64,000 nucleotides of DNA from Jaltomata sinuosa (Eukaryota > Streptophyta > Magnoliopsida > Solanales > Solanaceae). Each line of letters begins with the position of its first letter. Position 1 is the first letter of the stretch. The stretch is from contig QJPP01002918.1 of assembly GCA_003996215.1 (NCBI GenBank), forward strand, positions 1 to 64,000. The letters run 5' to 3'. Below, one piece after another: positions 47,887 through 59,807 of the stretch. The notes below the pieces were generated by a model. That model saw nothing but the letters and a program-made list of their open reading frames with translations, made no database searches and was not told where the DNA came from. The translations under genes were made by a program, and so were the position numbers.

Positions 47887-49739
47887 TCCTCCACGAAGCT
47901 CAAATCAGTAAAAAAGGAGGCGTTTAGTTCTTAAATCCAAAGTCAGTAGTAAGGTAGTGCAATCCTTCGTAAATACTTTGAAATACGTAATAATAATGAA
48001 AACCATCCTTCTTAACTCGAAAACCAATCATCCTTTCTTAGAAAAATCCGTTTATATACCAAGTCTATAGGTACAGAAATGAAAGTAAGAAGTACAGTAC
48101 TCAAGCAAAGACAGAAATATAACACAAAAGGTAGGGCCAAGGCGCCCCCAAACAAGCTACTCACTTGGAACTCCGTCCAGTCTAAGCTATGGCCTCAGGC
48201 CCATAGTTACACAATTTAATGATAAATAACGACAGAAAAGTGGAACTATAATACAAAAATAAAACAAGGCACCTACTCTACCTCTAAAACCTCCTAAAGT
48301 TACTCTAGGATTCTAGGCTAGCCACAGTAATTCTACAAGCCCTTAAGCTAAGGATAAATATAGTAGTACTATGCTATAGTCCCAAAAATGGGCAAAATAA
48401 ATGGAAAACATGATTTAAGCCTAATTCTAACCTAAAACCTAGCATAACGTTCATGCAACTCATAATATATAAAATCTAATTAAGCTTGGTCTAAGATAAA
48501 TAAACATAACTACCTCGAGGCTGAACTGCAAGAATGAACCATCACTTGTGTGCCTTCCCTTTTCGAACAGCCTCGGAATGCTGCCATGCTATCAAGAACA
48601 TAAACTAGGTGTCAAGACGATAAGAATGACACCCATATTGCTATACAGAATTTCAGGCCAAAAATCAGGTTAGAAAAATGACCCTCGGGGCCCATGCAAT
48701 AAAATGGAAAACAAATTTTACAATTATGTTTGCAGCAGATTTATAAACTCATGCCCAAAATTTGAGCGCAGATGAGACTCGTTTTGGGGCCCAAAACAGC
48801 CCCAAAGTCCACTTTAACTTGAAGGATCATATGCAATTGGGATCAATTTACAGAAAGGAACACAAAAATAAGGCTAGGATAAGTATTAGAATGAAGAGGG
48901 AGAGAGAATTACCTTAGGCACGAGAAATTGATTAGAAAATGGAGTATTCTTCCTCTTCACCCAAGCTTAATAATGGAAAATAGTTGTTGGAAGTGAATTG
49001 AAATGAAGAAGAAACTCATTTAAAACTATCAGTGATCGACGCACCTGTGGACATATTGACGCAAATGTGGTAACACCACTAAACCTAGAACATCACAGGG
49101 CAGAGGTCAACAAAACCCCTCAACCCTTAGGTACGGTGGACAGCCACAAGAGCGGCACCGTAGGGGGAGGAAAAGGAGTGCAGGGGTGCCCCCTGTCGAC
49201 ATCACCTAGGGTTGCAGATGTGGCTCGTGACCGCAGGGGAGGCTGTGCAGGTGCGCCCCAGGCGCGCAGGCACGCCATACCAAAACCAGCAGCACCAGCT
49301 GCAACAACAAAAACTAGATATGCTACCCCACAAAAAATGACATTTCGAACTCAACAAAATATCAAACAAAGATTGTTTCAACAAAAAGTGGGCCCCACGC
49401 CCAAAACTAACATTTACAAAAAAGGAACCCAATAGCCCTAAATGAGTTCGGAATCCTCGGGACCCAAACCAAAGGACCCCCTAGCCCAAAGTCAATGTTC
49501 AGGAGCTAACAACGGTGACAAAATTTCTATTCGAGACCGTCTTCTATGAATATTGACCAAAGTTAACTCTACCATTCTTAAGAGTTACAAAATAGGGAAA
49601 TAAGCTTAAAACACAAATGAGCTTCCTGAGAACCAAACTGTCAATCCTGGTAAGTCATAAATAACCTATAGCCACTGTACAAAGCTCAAATCATAGAAAA
49701 AGCACAAAAAATGAGAAAATGACCTAGAGGGTCATTACA

Positions 49740-51180
49740 ACATCCACTACTAAAAGAACTTTCATCCTCAAAAGTTAAAGAAAGAAAGATACACGAAGGC
49801 TCGAAAAGGTGAGGATAGCGGGTCCATGTGTCAGTTTTGATCTCCCAAGTAGTCTCCTCGATAAGACAATACTGCCACTAAACCTTAACTGATGGAATCT
49901 CCTTAGACCTCAACTTCTTAACTTGTCTATCTAAAATAGCAACTTGCTCCTCCTCAAAGGCTAGAGATTCATCCAACTGAACTGAATTCCACTGAAGCAC
50001 GTGAGACTCATCCAAAATATACCGTCATAACATAGAAATATAGAAAATGAGGTGAACAGCTGAAAGATCAGGAGGCAAGGCTAGATCATATAATAGTTCT
50101 GCAATATGACAAAGGATCTTAAATAGCCTAATGAATCTAGGACTGAGCTTACCCTTCCTCCCGAAACTCATCACGCCCTTCATGGGTGACACCCAAAGAA
50201 ACACACAATCACCAACCATGAACTCTAACTCTCAAACCCTTTGGTCAGCATAACTCTTCTGCCTACTCTGGGCAGTACGAAAGCCTCTCTTGAATAACCC
50301 AAACTCTATCCATGGAATCACGAAGCAAGCTAGTACCCCGTGGCCTAACCTCGAAGGCATCAAACCAACCCACTAAAGATCTGCACCATATACCATACAA
50401 AGCCTCGAACAAAGCCATCTGAATACTAGAATAATAACTATTATTATACGCAAACTCTGCCAAGGCTAAGAACTGGTCCCACTGACCTTCAAAATCAATA
50501 ACACATACCTACAATATATCATTCAGAACCAGAATAGTATGCTCTAATTGACAATCAGTCTGCGGGTGAAAAGCAATTCTAAGATCAACTCTGGTACCCA
50601 ACTCTCTCTGAGTAGGCCTTTAGAAACACAAACTAAATTGATTACCATGGTAAAAAATGATAGAAACTGGTACCCCATGCAAATGGACAATCTCAGGGAT
50701 GTAAATCTGAGACAACCTCTCTAAACTGTAGGAAGTCTGAACTAGTAGAAAATGAGTAAACTCTTTCAACCTATCCACAATGACCCAAATAGCATCAAAT
50801 ATCTGCAAGGTACACGACAAACTGACTACAAAGTCCATAGCTATCCACTCTCATTTCCACTCCGAAATGAGTAGCCTCTGAGTCAAACCACCTGGTCTCT
50901 AATGCTCAAACTTCACTTACTGATAGTTCAATCACCTAGACATGAAATTTATGATATCCCTTTTCATTCCATACCACCAATAGTGCTATCTCAACTCACA
51001 ATACATCTTAGCTGCCCTGGGATAAATAGAATACCTAGAATAATGAGCCTCTTCTAAGATCAATATGACCAGGTCACCAACTCTAGGAATGCAGATACGA
51101 CCCTCAATCCTTAAAACATCCTCTGAATCTAAGGTCGCCTTCTTATACGCCTAAATTCACCTCCAAAAAGAAGTATAAAG
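49740..51180 (-). pseudogene. Second chromodomain and integrase remnant
   Basis: Minus-strand frames show, from the right, a zinc-binding region with YWWYGMKRDIINF near 50965, the core with MDFVVSLS and AIWVIVDRLKEFTHF (50765-50838), VHLHGVPVSIIFYHGNQF (about 50630-50690, catalytic aspartate replaced), NNSYYSSIQMALFEALYG (about 50390-50450), and the linker VSPMKGVMSFGRKGKLSPRF (about 50140-50195). It extends about 0.8 kb further upstream than the remnant at 43208-44190 and ends where an unrelated LTR begins at 51181. Confidence 0.87.
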
Positions 51181-52696
51181 TGATCGTTGTTCAAATATAG
51201 AACCTAACCAAGGTTAAGGTTGATCACACAGAGAATATGGTTGGATCTAGGTTAACTGTGTATATTTGTGCTCTTAGCCGTCTTATTTCCCCAATGAGGG
51301 GAATTTAATGTAGCAAATAATGTTTGTAAAGGAGAGTTTAATAAGTAACAGAGTATCAATTTCAATTATCATTAATCAGTTAGAAAAGTGACTAGAGTAG
51401 TGTTCCCCATGAGTTCATAATGCAGTAAGTCATTGTACCAGTAATCTAGACTAGCATTTTGCATGCAAGATGGGTAAGTTAAGTTCAAATAAATGGATGG
51501 TTATCAAAATAGAAGAATATCACCATGAAACTTGGTCAATCTACAAGTATTTGCTTTACTAACCTTTACCAGTGATCCCAAATGATCTATCCTTGAACAA
51601 ATTCAAGCTAATTAGATGAGGGTTGGTAGCCTCAAATCTCCGATGTATAATCCATTTTCCCATTTATTACCCCTTTGGTCAAGCAAGTAAGAATAAGGCG
51701 AGTTCTAATGTTTGCAATCGTTAAAAAGAAATCAAAGCGAAGGAAAGAACAATACATGCATGAACACCATTCTAGGATTACTAAGTACTTTGCCTACTTT
51801 GTTAACCCGTCATGGTTCCCACAACTTTAGTTGTGGATTTAGCTACTCATGGTTGTAAGAAAAAAATTAGATTCAGATGAAGAAATCATAATTATAACTT
51901 ACAATAAGAAATAAAGAAATCTGGAATCTTGAATTCTCAAGAACACTTCAATAACCAAGAATCAATGATTGAATTCTCAAAAGTATGTAAGAATAATGTT
52001 AACAATATGTTCTGATATCCCCAAAAAATGAGTAACAATAAAATAAAACTCTAGGGAAGGTATTTATAGACAAAACAAACCAAATCCTATAAGTACTGGG
52101 AAAACTGGTTGGGACATTTTCCTACAGGCGATCATGGCTACCACGGCCTATCATGGATGGCCATCTGGATTTTCTCTCATGCCATAGGCTCTTTTTCTAG
52201 TTTCTACGGTCAAAGCTGATAGGCCATCGTGGTTCCTACAGCTTGTCAAAGTCCCTCGTTGGCCAAGGTCTCCTGCCTCCACATGTTATGGTTCATTTCA
52301 ACGGCTAGATGTGATATCCCATCACACTTTCCATGGCCTGCGTAGCTGGGTGCTGGGGCTTGCTTCTTGAAAACTTCCTATGGAACGATCCCATGGCCAT
52401 GTGTGATGGCCCGTGGTGCTTCCGATGGCCCATCCTATTTGGTCGTGGGTTGGGTTTTACCTTGTAAAACTCACTGCTTTGTTCCTACGCCCTCTTCCCA
52501 TAGGCGTGGTGGATCTCACGCCCATGGGGCATCACTTTTAGACTAGAAACAATAATTTTTCATGTATTTTATGGTTCCTACTCTTTTTCCTGTACAAGTA
52601 GCAAACGAGCATCATATCTAACAAAATATACTTAAGAACTCCCAAAATTCTTAGTTTTAAGCGTCAAAAGTTTCGTGAAATCTCGGCACATTAACA
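51181..52696 (-). repeat. LTR of that retroelement
   Basis: Plus-strand ends are TGATCGTTGTTC and GGCACATTAACA, giving the expected TG...CA. The right end is followed by CCCTCAACTTAGAATG, the complement of a purine-rich tract, which marks it as a 3' LTR. The left boundary is set where gypsy integrase similarity ends and is less certain. No coding is seen; 52110-52520 is rich in CATGG and GGCC words. Confidence 0.6.
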
Positions 52697-52712
52697 CCCT
52701 CAACTTAGAATG
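52697..52712 (-). other. Polypurine tract next to the LTR
   Basis: The minus strand reads CATTCTAAGTTGAGGG directly before the LTR start, preceded by GCTTGAGGACAAGC. Such a GAGGACAAGC...AAGTT(T/G)GGGGG arrangement commonly precedes the 3' LTR in large plant gypsy-type elements. Confidence 0.55.
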
Positions 52713-52729
52713 TATGCTTGTCCTCAAGC

Positions 52730-55100
52730 TGTAACACCCCAAAAATTCTAAACCAAGATCTGAATCGCTTTTCAAGTGTTGTTAGACCCGTACTAGATAA
52801 ATTTTCTTCATATCTAAGTATTAAGATTAATTATTAAGTTTTGTAGGTGTATTAGATATGAATTAGGGTCATATAGAACCCCTAGCTCAAAGTTAATTTA
52901 AAAGTCTTTCTACTGATTTAGTTTTCATGTAAGTTCTAACTAGGGTAAACTTCAATCGACCATTTCTCCTAAAATATAAAGATTTAGATGGTCTAGTACA
53001 TACCAAATTAAAGGTATTTGAATCTTCTTTCCAACTTTACTGATCACTTTAGTGAAACACTATCAGGCTGCCAAAGACCCGACGGCCGTTCCGATGGGCG
53101 TGGGAAGAGACGATGCCCGTGAAGTTTGCGATTCCCAATTCCAATGGCCCGTGGGAGGCACGATGTTCCATGGGACCCTGGACATTGGAATGGGCCAGTG
53201 ATCCATTTTTAGCCCCAGAATCCCACAGTTTGATCCCGACAGCCCGTAGAAGTTTCGACGGTCCGTCCGACGAATTTTCTACACTTTTTCTTTAAGTTTA
53301 ATTAAGGGCATTTTGGTCTTTTCTCCACTCTAAAATCCTAAACCTTATTGTGTTAAGCCTATATGAGGGGGTCTTATTCCTACTTAGCCTAGTTCTCTTT
53401 CATTCTCTCAATTCAAGCTCCAAAAGAAAGAAAGGATCCTCCTCTCAAGCTCCAAGGCCTAGGGTTTCTTCTCCCATCCTCCATCCTCAAGTCCCAAGCT
53501 AGGAAAGCATCAAGTTCAGGTATGTGGATATTCAATAAGGAAATTCCTTCACCCTTATGATCAAAACCCCAATCTTCTAAATTGATTTTATGAATTTCTA
53601 AATTAGGGTTCTTACCCAATTCTCATGGGTTCTTCTATAAATTATTTTCTCATGATTCTTCTATGAATTCTCACTATAAATTGCATGATTTTTAATGGAT
53701 TTTTATAAGTGATTTCCTATTTATGATTTGAAGGCTAACCCTTGTCTAATTTGTAAAATTGTTATGAATTCAGTTGATTAATATCAATTCATGGTTTCTC
53801 ACCTTTTACCCATGATCCATATGAGATTCCTTAAGTGTTTTGAAAAGCCCATGCATTGAGAATGGTTTCTAACATGAATTCATTCACTTGCATATTTTCA
53901 AGTAAAAATTGGCATGTTTAGATAACATGACCCCAAGTATTTATGGAAATTGCATGCCTAGTTCTTTAAATTATGAGTTTTAGTAAAATGTATGTTTAGA
54001 ACTATGGTCATGCTTTGTTTTAAGGATTTTGAAGTATGAATAACATGACACTAGATATGTCCCTATGTTTTATGAAAGTTTTGGCATCTAGATATATCTA
54101 CCTAAGCTATGAACAATTTTGGCATTAGATATGTCACAAGTATTATATGAGCTATATGAATATTTTGGGAGTAGTATTTAGCACCGAGTTGGACAGGGTG
54201 AGAATACCCTAAGTCCCAGAACTACATGCCCCCATAGGTTTGTTAGCCCCTCAGTTGGGCATTAGAACTAGTGATCATGCCAAGCTATGCCTTTATACCC
54301 TGACAAGGTATATTGGGTCCTCTCGATGGGGCAGATACATCAGATTCCATGTAGCTCACATGGTCTATGTTGGTTAGAGAACCTCCCACAAAAATAGTTT
54401 CAAGCTTTTAAATGTATTTGACTCTTTGCTTTTAGATTTCAAATTTTCTACTAATACTATGATTCTAAAGATGTTTTCAGCTTATGATATTGCATTGAGT
54501 CATTTCATTACAGATTTTACAATCATTGTACGACTTCAGTTTTAGTTTTGCTTTAAGCATGTTTTACCACGAAATATGCATGATATCAGTATTAAGCATG
54601 CTTTCAAGTATATTTTATCATGACATATGCATATCTCTCATAATCAGTACATTCCCTAGTACTAACCACATATCTCTTTGTGCTACATCCTATCATGATG
54701 TAGATTCAGTAGCTCGCCCCCAGATTCGAGGCTAGTAGATCAACAGCACATCCATCCAGCTTGGTGAGTCCTCCCCATTCGAAGACTTAGAGTTTAGCTT
54801 CATTCTAGACAATTAGTTCTTTCATTCAGTTTTCAGTATTTAAAGTTAGCTGGGGGCTTGTCCCAACATCTCGTTAGTAGAAGAGGCTTTCGACATAGAA
54901 TCAGATATTCAGCTTAATTCAGATTGTCATTTTTGGAATTATATTTTCATAACAGATTAAGTTGTTCATTACTTCAGTTAAGTTTCCATTCTTATGTTTT
55001 GTTCAGTTTTTAAGTCATGCTAATGCCAGAGAGTTATCTTGAGATCACTTATGATCTTGGGTCCCGTATTATGTCCAGGGGGTAGGCTCAGGGCATGGCA
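52730..55100 (+). repeat. Solo gypsy LTR, same family as 22727-25460
   Basis: Starts TGTAACACCCCAAAAATTC and ends GGGCATGGCA, a diverged form of GGGCGTGACA. Its flanks are CAAGC and TAAGA, identical at three of five bases, so the target duplication is decayed. Internal landmarks match the other copy in order: AATAAGGAAATTCCTTCACC near 53536, GCACCGAGTTGGACAGGGTG near 54181 and AACCTCCCAC near 54381. It sits between the purine-rich tract and the spacer of the host retroelement. Confidence 0.85.
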
Positions 55101-56353
55101 TAAGAAACTAAACAAAACTATACTAACACGACGCTTAGGCAAAAGAAAACTAGGAACTACGGCAGTCATGTGGTTCAATTAATTCAACTCATAATTTTGA
55201 CACCCTCTTCCTTCTCAGTAGAAAACCAGTGCACATATACCATTTATCAAGACAACACAAGAGGATCCATAGATAACATCGTGATATCGATAGACAGTCT
55301 AGCATACGCAGATGAAATTTACCTTAACAGTCAACAATCAATGTTACTCTAGTGCCCTTACCACAAAGAAGTCCCCATCACATAGTAACTTATACAGATA
55401 GCATGTGACTGGAATGACACACTCACTCTCACAAAGAGGTTCAACCAATACATGCACAATATCATAGACTTACCCTTATTTTATACACCTCGGTTTTCAG
55501 ACAAGTTGACTAGGATCACTATAGGAATTTATTTGGCTTGTAATATAGGCTCGGGGACGGGTATGATACATATTGAAATAGTGACTTTGCTAAGTTCCTA
55601 TTCTTCTTTTACAAACACACAAACTACCTAAACCTACTGGTTCAGCTAAAAATAAAAGTCCTCGAGGAAAAAACACAACAAGAAAACCCCAAGGACGCGG
55701 TTACCTTTAAGATACTCTCACGGGTTGCCTCCCATGCAGTGCCTAATTTAATATCGCAACACTATGCAAGTGTTTTAGCTACTCAGACTTAGCCAAGACA
55801 CTCTAACAACACCTACATAGATTACCAGCTTGCCCCACCCCACCAAAAAAGGACGTGCATTGTCTCCATTGCACTAAAAAAGGTATAAAGACTAGGAAGG
55901 CAAGGCATACCTGCACCTCCTAAGTGCGGTCATCCTATGTAGTGGACGGGACCACTGGATCGGCACCCATATCTCTCTCAGAACTAGTATCTCCTTCTAC
56001 AGCTTTCTCAGCATTAACAACTTCCCGTGCAACTCCTTCATCACTCTCACCAACTCCCACAATAGGGTTTCAATAAGTTTCAGGAATGGCACCTACAACA
56101 CCACTCACAGAAGCACCTCTACCAACCGCATCCACCCTGATCTGATGCTCAGCTAGGGAATGTTTTTCTACTTCCAACAATTCTTTATTTTTCTTCTTTT
56201 CAGCCTTCTTTATCTTACAAGCCAGTGATTTGGGGCTCAATTTGGTGTCGTCACCCTCTTCTTGAACTCTCTTGTCTTTCCTTCACCTCTTCTTCTTCTC
56301 ACCCCGAGGACTAGCTAGATCCTCTGTATCATCCATGGACCTCTTACTAATCC
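55101..56353 (-). other. Non-coding spacer of the host retroelement
   Basis: No domain is recognised. On the minus strand the sequence downstream of the ORF is full of stops. A basic stretch with KRRK-like residues can be read near 56200-56330 in one frame and may be the decayed C-terminus of the ORF. Confidence 0.45.
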
Positions 56354-57590
56354 CTAGGTGTGCATAATGCCATAATTCATTAGAGGTGCATCTGTCACTT
56401 GTGGTAGCACTAATGGAATATCAAAGTACATTATGGCAGGCCAGACTTTAAGCTCATTCACCTCTGACCCCAGCACTGCCAATTCCTTTTTTAACTTGGT
56501 GAGATCCATTGTCCCCATATCGTCCAATCGCTGGTTTATCCTCTCTTTCATGGCATTAATTCGGCCATACACATTTACAAATAGTGCAATGGCTCGCTAT
56601 ATAGAGGAATCAACTATGGACTGGAACTGCTTGGTGAATTATTTCAGATGCTTCTCTAGCTGAATCATTGTCTAAATTGTGTTAGCAAAGTTCACCAGAT
56701 GGAAAGCATATATGAAGGTTGGCTTCGAGAGTGAAAGTGGAGGGGCATCAGAGGTGGCCAGAGTTGTAAAATTGGTAGGAATGAAGACATCAACCCTATG
56801 AAGAGTCAATATTGCACCCCTACGAGGTCAGCCAGAAGTAAATGCTACTTCATCACCCTAGGTTGCAGGAGTAGCTTCATTCAGGCTACCTTATAGTGAT
56901 GCTAATCCCCCAATATATGGAGAAGCTTCTGGAGGTAAGGAGAATGCATCATGATTAGTAGTTGGCTCAGCCAAGCCTAAAGTGATTCTTCGGAGAAGTG
57001 ATCTGTTCTTATCTTTGGACCACTCTGGATGATAGGTCCTTGTGGCTCCAACGCCACGGTTAGTACCCGAATACCATGAAACTCCAGCCTCATGACATAG
57101 TTTAGTGATTAGACAGGGAAAAGGGTATGAAGAGCCAATTTTTATGACCCTGTCCCTTATCTCTTCAGCAATAATCTGATCGAAGTTGAGCTTGTATTTG
57201 GACATCAAACTCGCAACCAGAACTGCCCTATCGATCATCAAATAATTGTCTCCCCCAGTCGGCATGAGCTAGAGATGAACAATCATCCACCAAAACTTGG
57301 CTTCGAAGCTCAAGAATGATTTGACAATTTTGGGCTTTACCTGATGGATCCATGCTGGGACCCCCCCCTCAGTTAGTACCTTTGCCAGCCATTTTAATCA
57401 ATCCTACTCACTATTATACCTGCAATTATACTCTAGAGTGTCAGATGGCTCTACATACCAAGTGCCATAGATGAATCGGTTGATCGTTCGGGCTGAGATA
57501 TCAACAAAAACTTCTCTGATAGGTAAGCTCTCAAGAGAGGGAAAATATTTGGCTTTTTCACCCTTTTTTGCATCAATTTTCTAACTGAAC
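56354..57590 (-). pseudogene. ORF resembling the 'putative plant transposon protein' domain
   Basis: Reading leftwards from about 57590: REVFVDISARTINRFIYG with TWYVEPSD, then after several stops AWIHQVKPKIVKSFLSFEAK, the segment MPTGGDNYLMIDRAVLVASL (57206-57265), and IIAEEIRDRVIKIGSSYPFP leading to CLITKLCHEAGV. A 72-codon frame (56354-56572) follows, with a heptad-like KKELAVLGSEVNELK. This order (WW-containing middle, 'LxPT...', 'RAVLxxxL', 'IIxxEI', 'FPxLIxxLCxxAGV') is what I know from proteins annotated as a putative plant transposon protein domain (Pfam Transposase_32), common in accessory ORFs of plant retroelements. Its biochemical role is unknown. Several in-frame stops make it inactive. 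Confidence 0.65.
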
Positions 57591-57600
57591 TGAGTTCGTG

Positions 57601-59807
57601 AGACATGAAAGCATGCTGAAAACATAGAAATAGCTAATGGAACATGAAACTGAGGGGAATACTAGAGAGGAAAACTGAGAAAACTAAAAAGGAAACTGTT
57701 ACCTCAAGCAGGAGCTGAATCGAAAGGAAATAGGTGAGGGTAATTGGTCATCATAGCTGCTTCTGCTTCCCAAGTAGCTCCCTCAGCTGACTAGTTCCTC
57801 CAAAGAACTTTCACCAAAGTGACTTCCTTATTTCTCAAACTACGAACCTAATGATCAAAAATCTCAACTGAGATCTCTTCATAAATGAGGCTATCCTTCC
57901 TACCCACACTCTCTAATGTCACAATTGAAGATGGATCACCTATGCACTTCCTAAACAAGGAGAAATGAAAGACTGGGTGCATCGATGCTAACTCTGCGGG
58001 CAACTCTAACTCATAAGCCGCTTTGTAAACTCTCCTCAAAATCCTGTAGGGACCTATATACCAGGGACTAAGCTTCCGCTTCTTACCAAATCTCATGACT
58101 CCCATCATAGGTAAAACCTTCAGAAACATCCAATCATCAACTTTGAATTCTAAGTCTCTTCTTTTTTCATTTACCTAGGATTTCTGATGACTCCAAGCTA
58201 CCTTCAATCTCTCCCTAATGAGCTAAACTTTCTCCATAGTCTTATGAACTAAATCTATTCCTATTAATTCTACTTCACCTACCTCAAACCATCCAATAGG
58301 TGATTCACACCTTCACCCATAAAGTGCCTCATACAGAGCCATCTGAATGCTAGAATAGAGGTTGTTATTGTAGGCAAACTCTATAAGAGGTAAGTGATCA
58401 TCTCAATTACCATTAAAGTTGATCACACAATCCCTCAAAATATCTTCTAAGGTCTATATGGTATGCTCATCTCAACTGAGACCTCTTCATAAATGAGGCT
58501 ATCCTTCCTACCCACACTCTCTAATGTCACAATTGAAGATGGATCAATAATGCACTTCCTAAACCAGGATACGTGAAAGACTGGATGCATTGATGCTAAC
58601 TCTGTGGGCAACTCTAACTAATAAGACACTTTGTAAACTCTCCTCAAATCTTGTAGGGACCTATATACCAGGGACTAAGCTTCCGCTTCTTACCAAATCT
58701 CATGACTCCCATAATAGGTAAAACCTTCAAAAACATCCAATCATCAACTTTGAATTCTAAGTCTTTTCTCCTTTTATCTGCCTAGGATTTTGGACGACTC
58801 CAAGATGCCTTCAATCTCTACCTAATTAGCTAAACTCTCTCCATAGTCTTATGAATTAAATCTAGCCCTATTATTTCTGCTTCACTTACCTCAAACCATC
58901 CAATAGGTGATCTACACTTTCACCCATAAAGTGCCTTATATAGAGCCATCCGAATGCTAGAATAGAAGTTGTTATTGTAGGCAAACTCTATAAGAGGTAA
59001 GTGATCATCCCAATTACCATTAAAGTCAATCACACAATCCCTCAAAATGTCTTCTAAGGTCTGGATGGTATGCTCATGTCAACTGAGACCTCTTCATAAA
59101 TAAGGCTATCCTTCCTACCGACACTCTCTAATGTCACAATTGAAGATGGATCACCAATGCACTTCCTAAACAAGGATACATGAAAGACTGGGTGCATTGA
59201 TACTAACTATGTGGGCAACTCTAACTCATAAGCCACTTTGTAAACTCTCCTCAAAATCCTGTAGGGACCTATATACCAGGGACTAAGCTTCCACTTCTTA
59301 ACAAATCTCATGACTCCCATCATAGGTAAAACCTTAAGAAACATCCATTCATCAACTTTGAATTCTAAGTCTCTTCTTCTTTCATCTGCCTAGGAGTTCT
59401 GACGACTCCAAGCTGCCTTCAATCTCTTCCTAATGAGCTGAACTTTATCCATAGTCTTATGAACTAAATATAGCCCTATTAATTATGTTTCACCTACCTC
59501 AAACCATCCAATAGGTGATCTACACCTTCACCCATAAAGTGCCTCATACGGAGCCATCAAGATGCTAGAATAGAAGTTGTTATTGTAGGCAAACTCTATA
59601 AGAGGTAAGTGGTTATCCTAATTACCATTAAAGTCGATCACACAATCCCTCAAAATGTCTTCTAAGGTTTGGTTAGTATGCTCTTCCTGACCATTTGTCT
59701 GCGGATGAAATATTGTGTTGAGATTCACTTGAGTACCAAGACCTTTCTAAAAAGATTTCCTGAACTGGGATGTAAACTGGGTGCCTCTAGCTGAGATGAT
59801 AGTTCTC
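57601..59807 (-). pseudogene. Chromovirus pol end with a triplicated integrase segment
   Basis: On the minus strand the sequence enters in the integrase core (ISARGTQFTSQF near 59770) and should run once through the C-terminal core, GPY/F linker and chromodomain. Instead the stretch from the third catalytic region to the start of the chromodomain appears three times in tandem (59076-59683, 58469-59075, 57861-58468), and only the last copy continues into a chromodomain (about 57730-57860, with TLVKVLW and EGATWEAEAAM). The longest frame (57848-58129) contains GVMRFGKKRKLSPWYIGPYR. All copies carry stops. The right side is cut by the LTR of a copia element at about 59808. Confidence 0.85.
57861..59683 (-). 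repeat. Tandem triplication, unit about 607 bp
   Basis: Copies start (plus strand) with ATCTCAACTGAGA(C/T)CTCTTC or ATGTCAACTGAGACCTCTTC at 57861, 58469 and 59076, spaced 608 and 607 bp. The inner junctions read TATGCTCATCTCAACTGAG and TATGCTCATGTCAACTGAG, whereas the outer right edge continues TATGCTCTTCCTGACC. The copies differ by scattered substitutions. Confidence 0.93.

Larger units (their letters stand above)
46990..49739 (-). repeat. Shared central LTR of the gypsy complex
   Basis: Plus-strand ends are TGTCATCACC and GAGGGTCATTACA; it aligns along its length with 40408-43207. It differs in two length-variable tracts: an AT run of about 21 units at 47500-47542 (only about six at 40922-40934) and four rather than five 40-bp repeats (47727-47886). 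The open frame at 49067-49435 lies in the GC-rich part of the LTR and is not a gene. Confidence 0.92.
40408..51180 (-). mobile_element. Ty3/gypsy complex: LTR, internal, shared LTR, second internal
   Basis: Two sister LTRs (40408-43207 and 46990-49739) lie in the same minus orientation. Between them sits an internal region with integrase on the left and gag plus PBS on the right, as expected for one element. To the right of the second LTR, however, a second copy of the integrase end begins (49740-51180) with the same post-polyprotein sequence ACATCCACTACTAAAAGAAC. The central LTR therefore serves as 5' LTR of one unit and 3' LTR of another. The third LTR is missing, because another retroelement begins at 51181. 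This is the product expected from recombination between LTRs of two copies or from a tandem array. Confidence 0.85.
51181..57600 (-). mobile_element. Retroelement with 1.5 kb LTR and a 'putative plant transposon protein' ORF
   Basis: On the minus strand this element has an ORF (about 57590-56354), a long non-coding spacer, a conserved tract GCTTGAGGACAAGCATACAT followed by a purine-rich stretch, and an LTR starting TGTTAATGTGCCGAG. No reverse transcriptase or integrase is seen, so it looks like a large non-autonomous derivative, possibly of a Tat/Ogre or Athila-like group. The right side joins a chromovirus remnant at about 57600. A solo LTR (52730-55100) interrupts it next to the purine-rich tract. 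Confidence 0.6.

Noticed and set aside
49067..49435. A 122-codon proline- and alanine-rich frame
   Set aside because: It lies in the GC-rich part of an LTR; the equivalent part of the sister LTR is not open in the same way.
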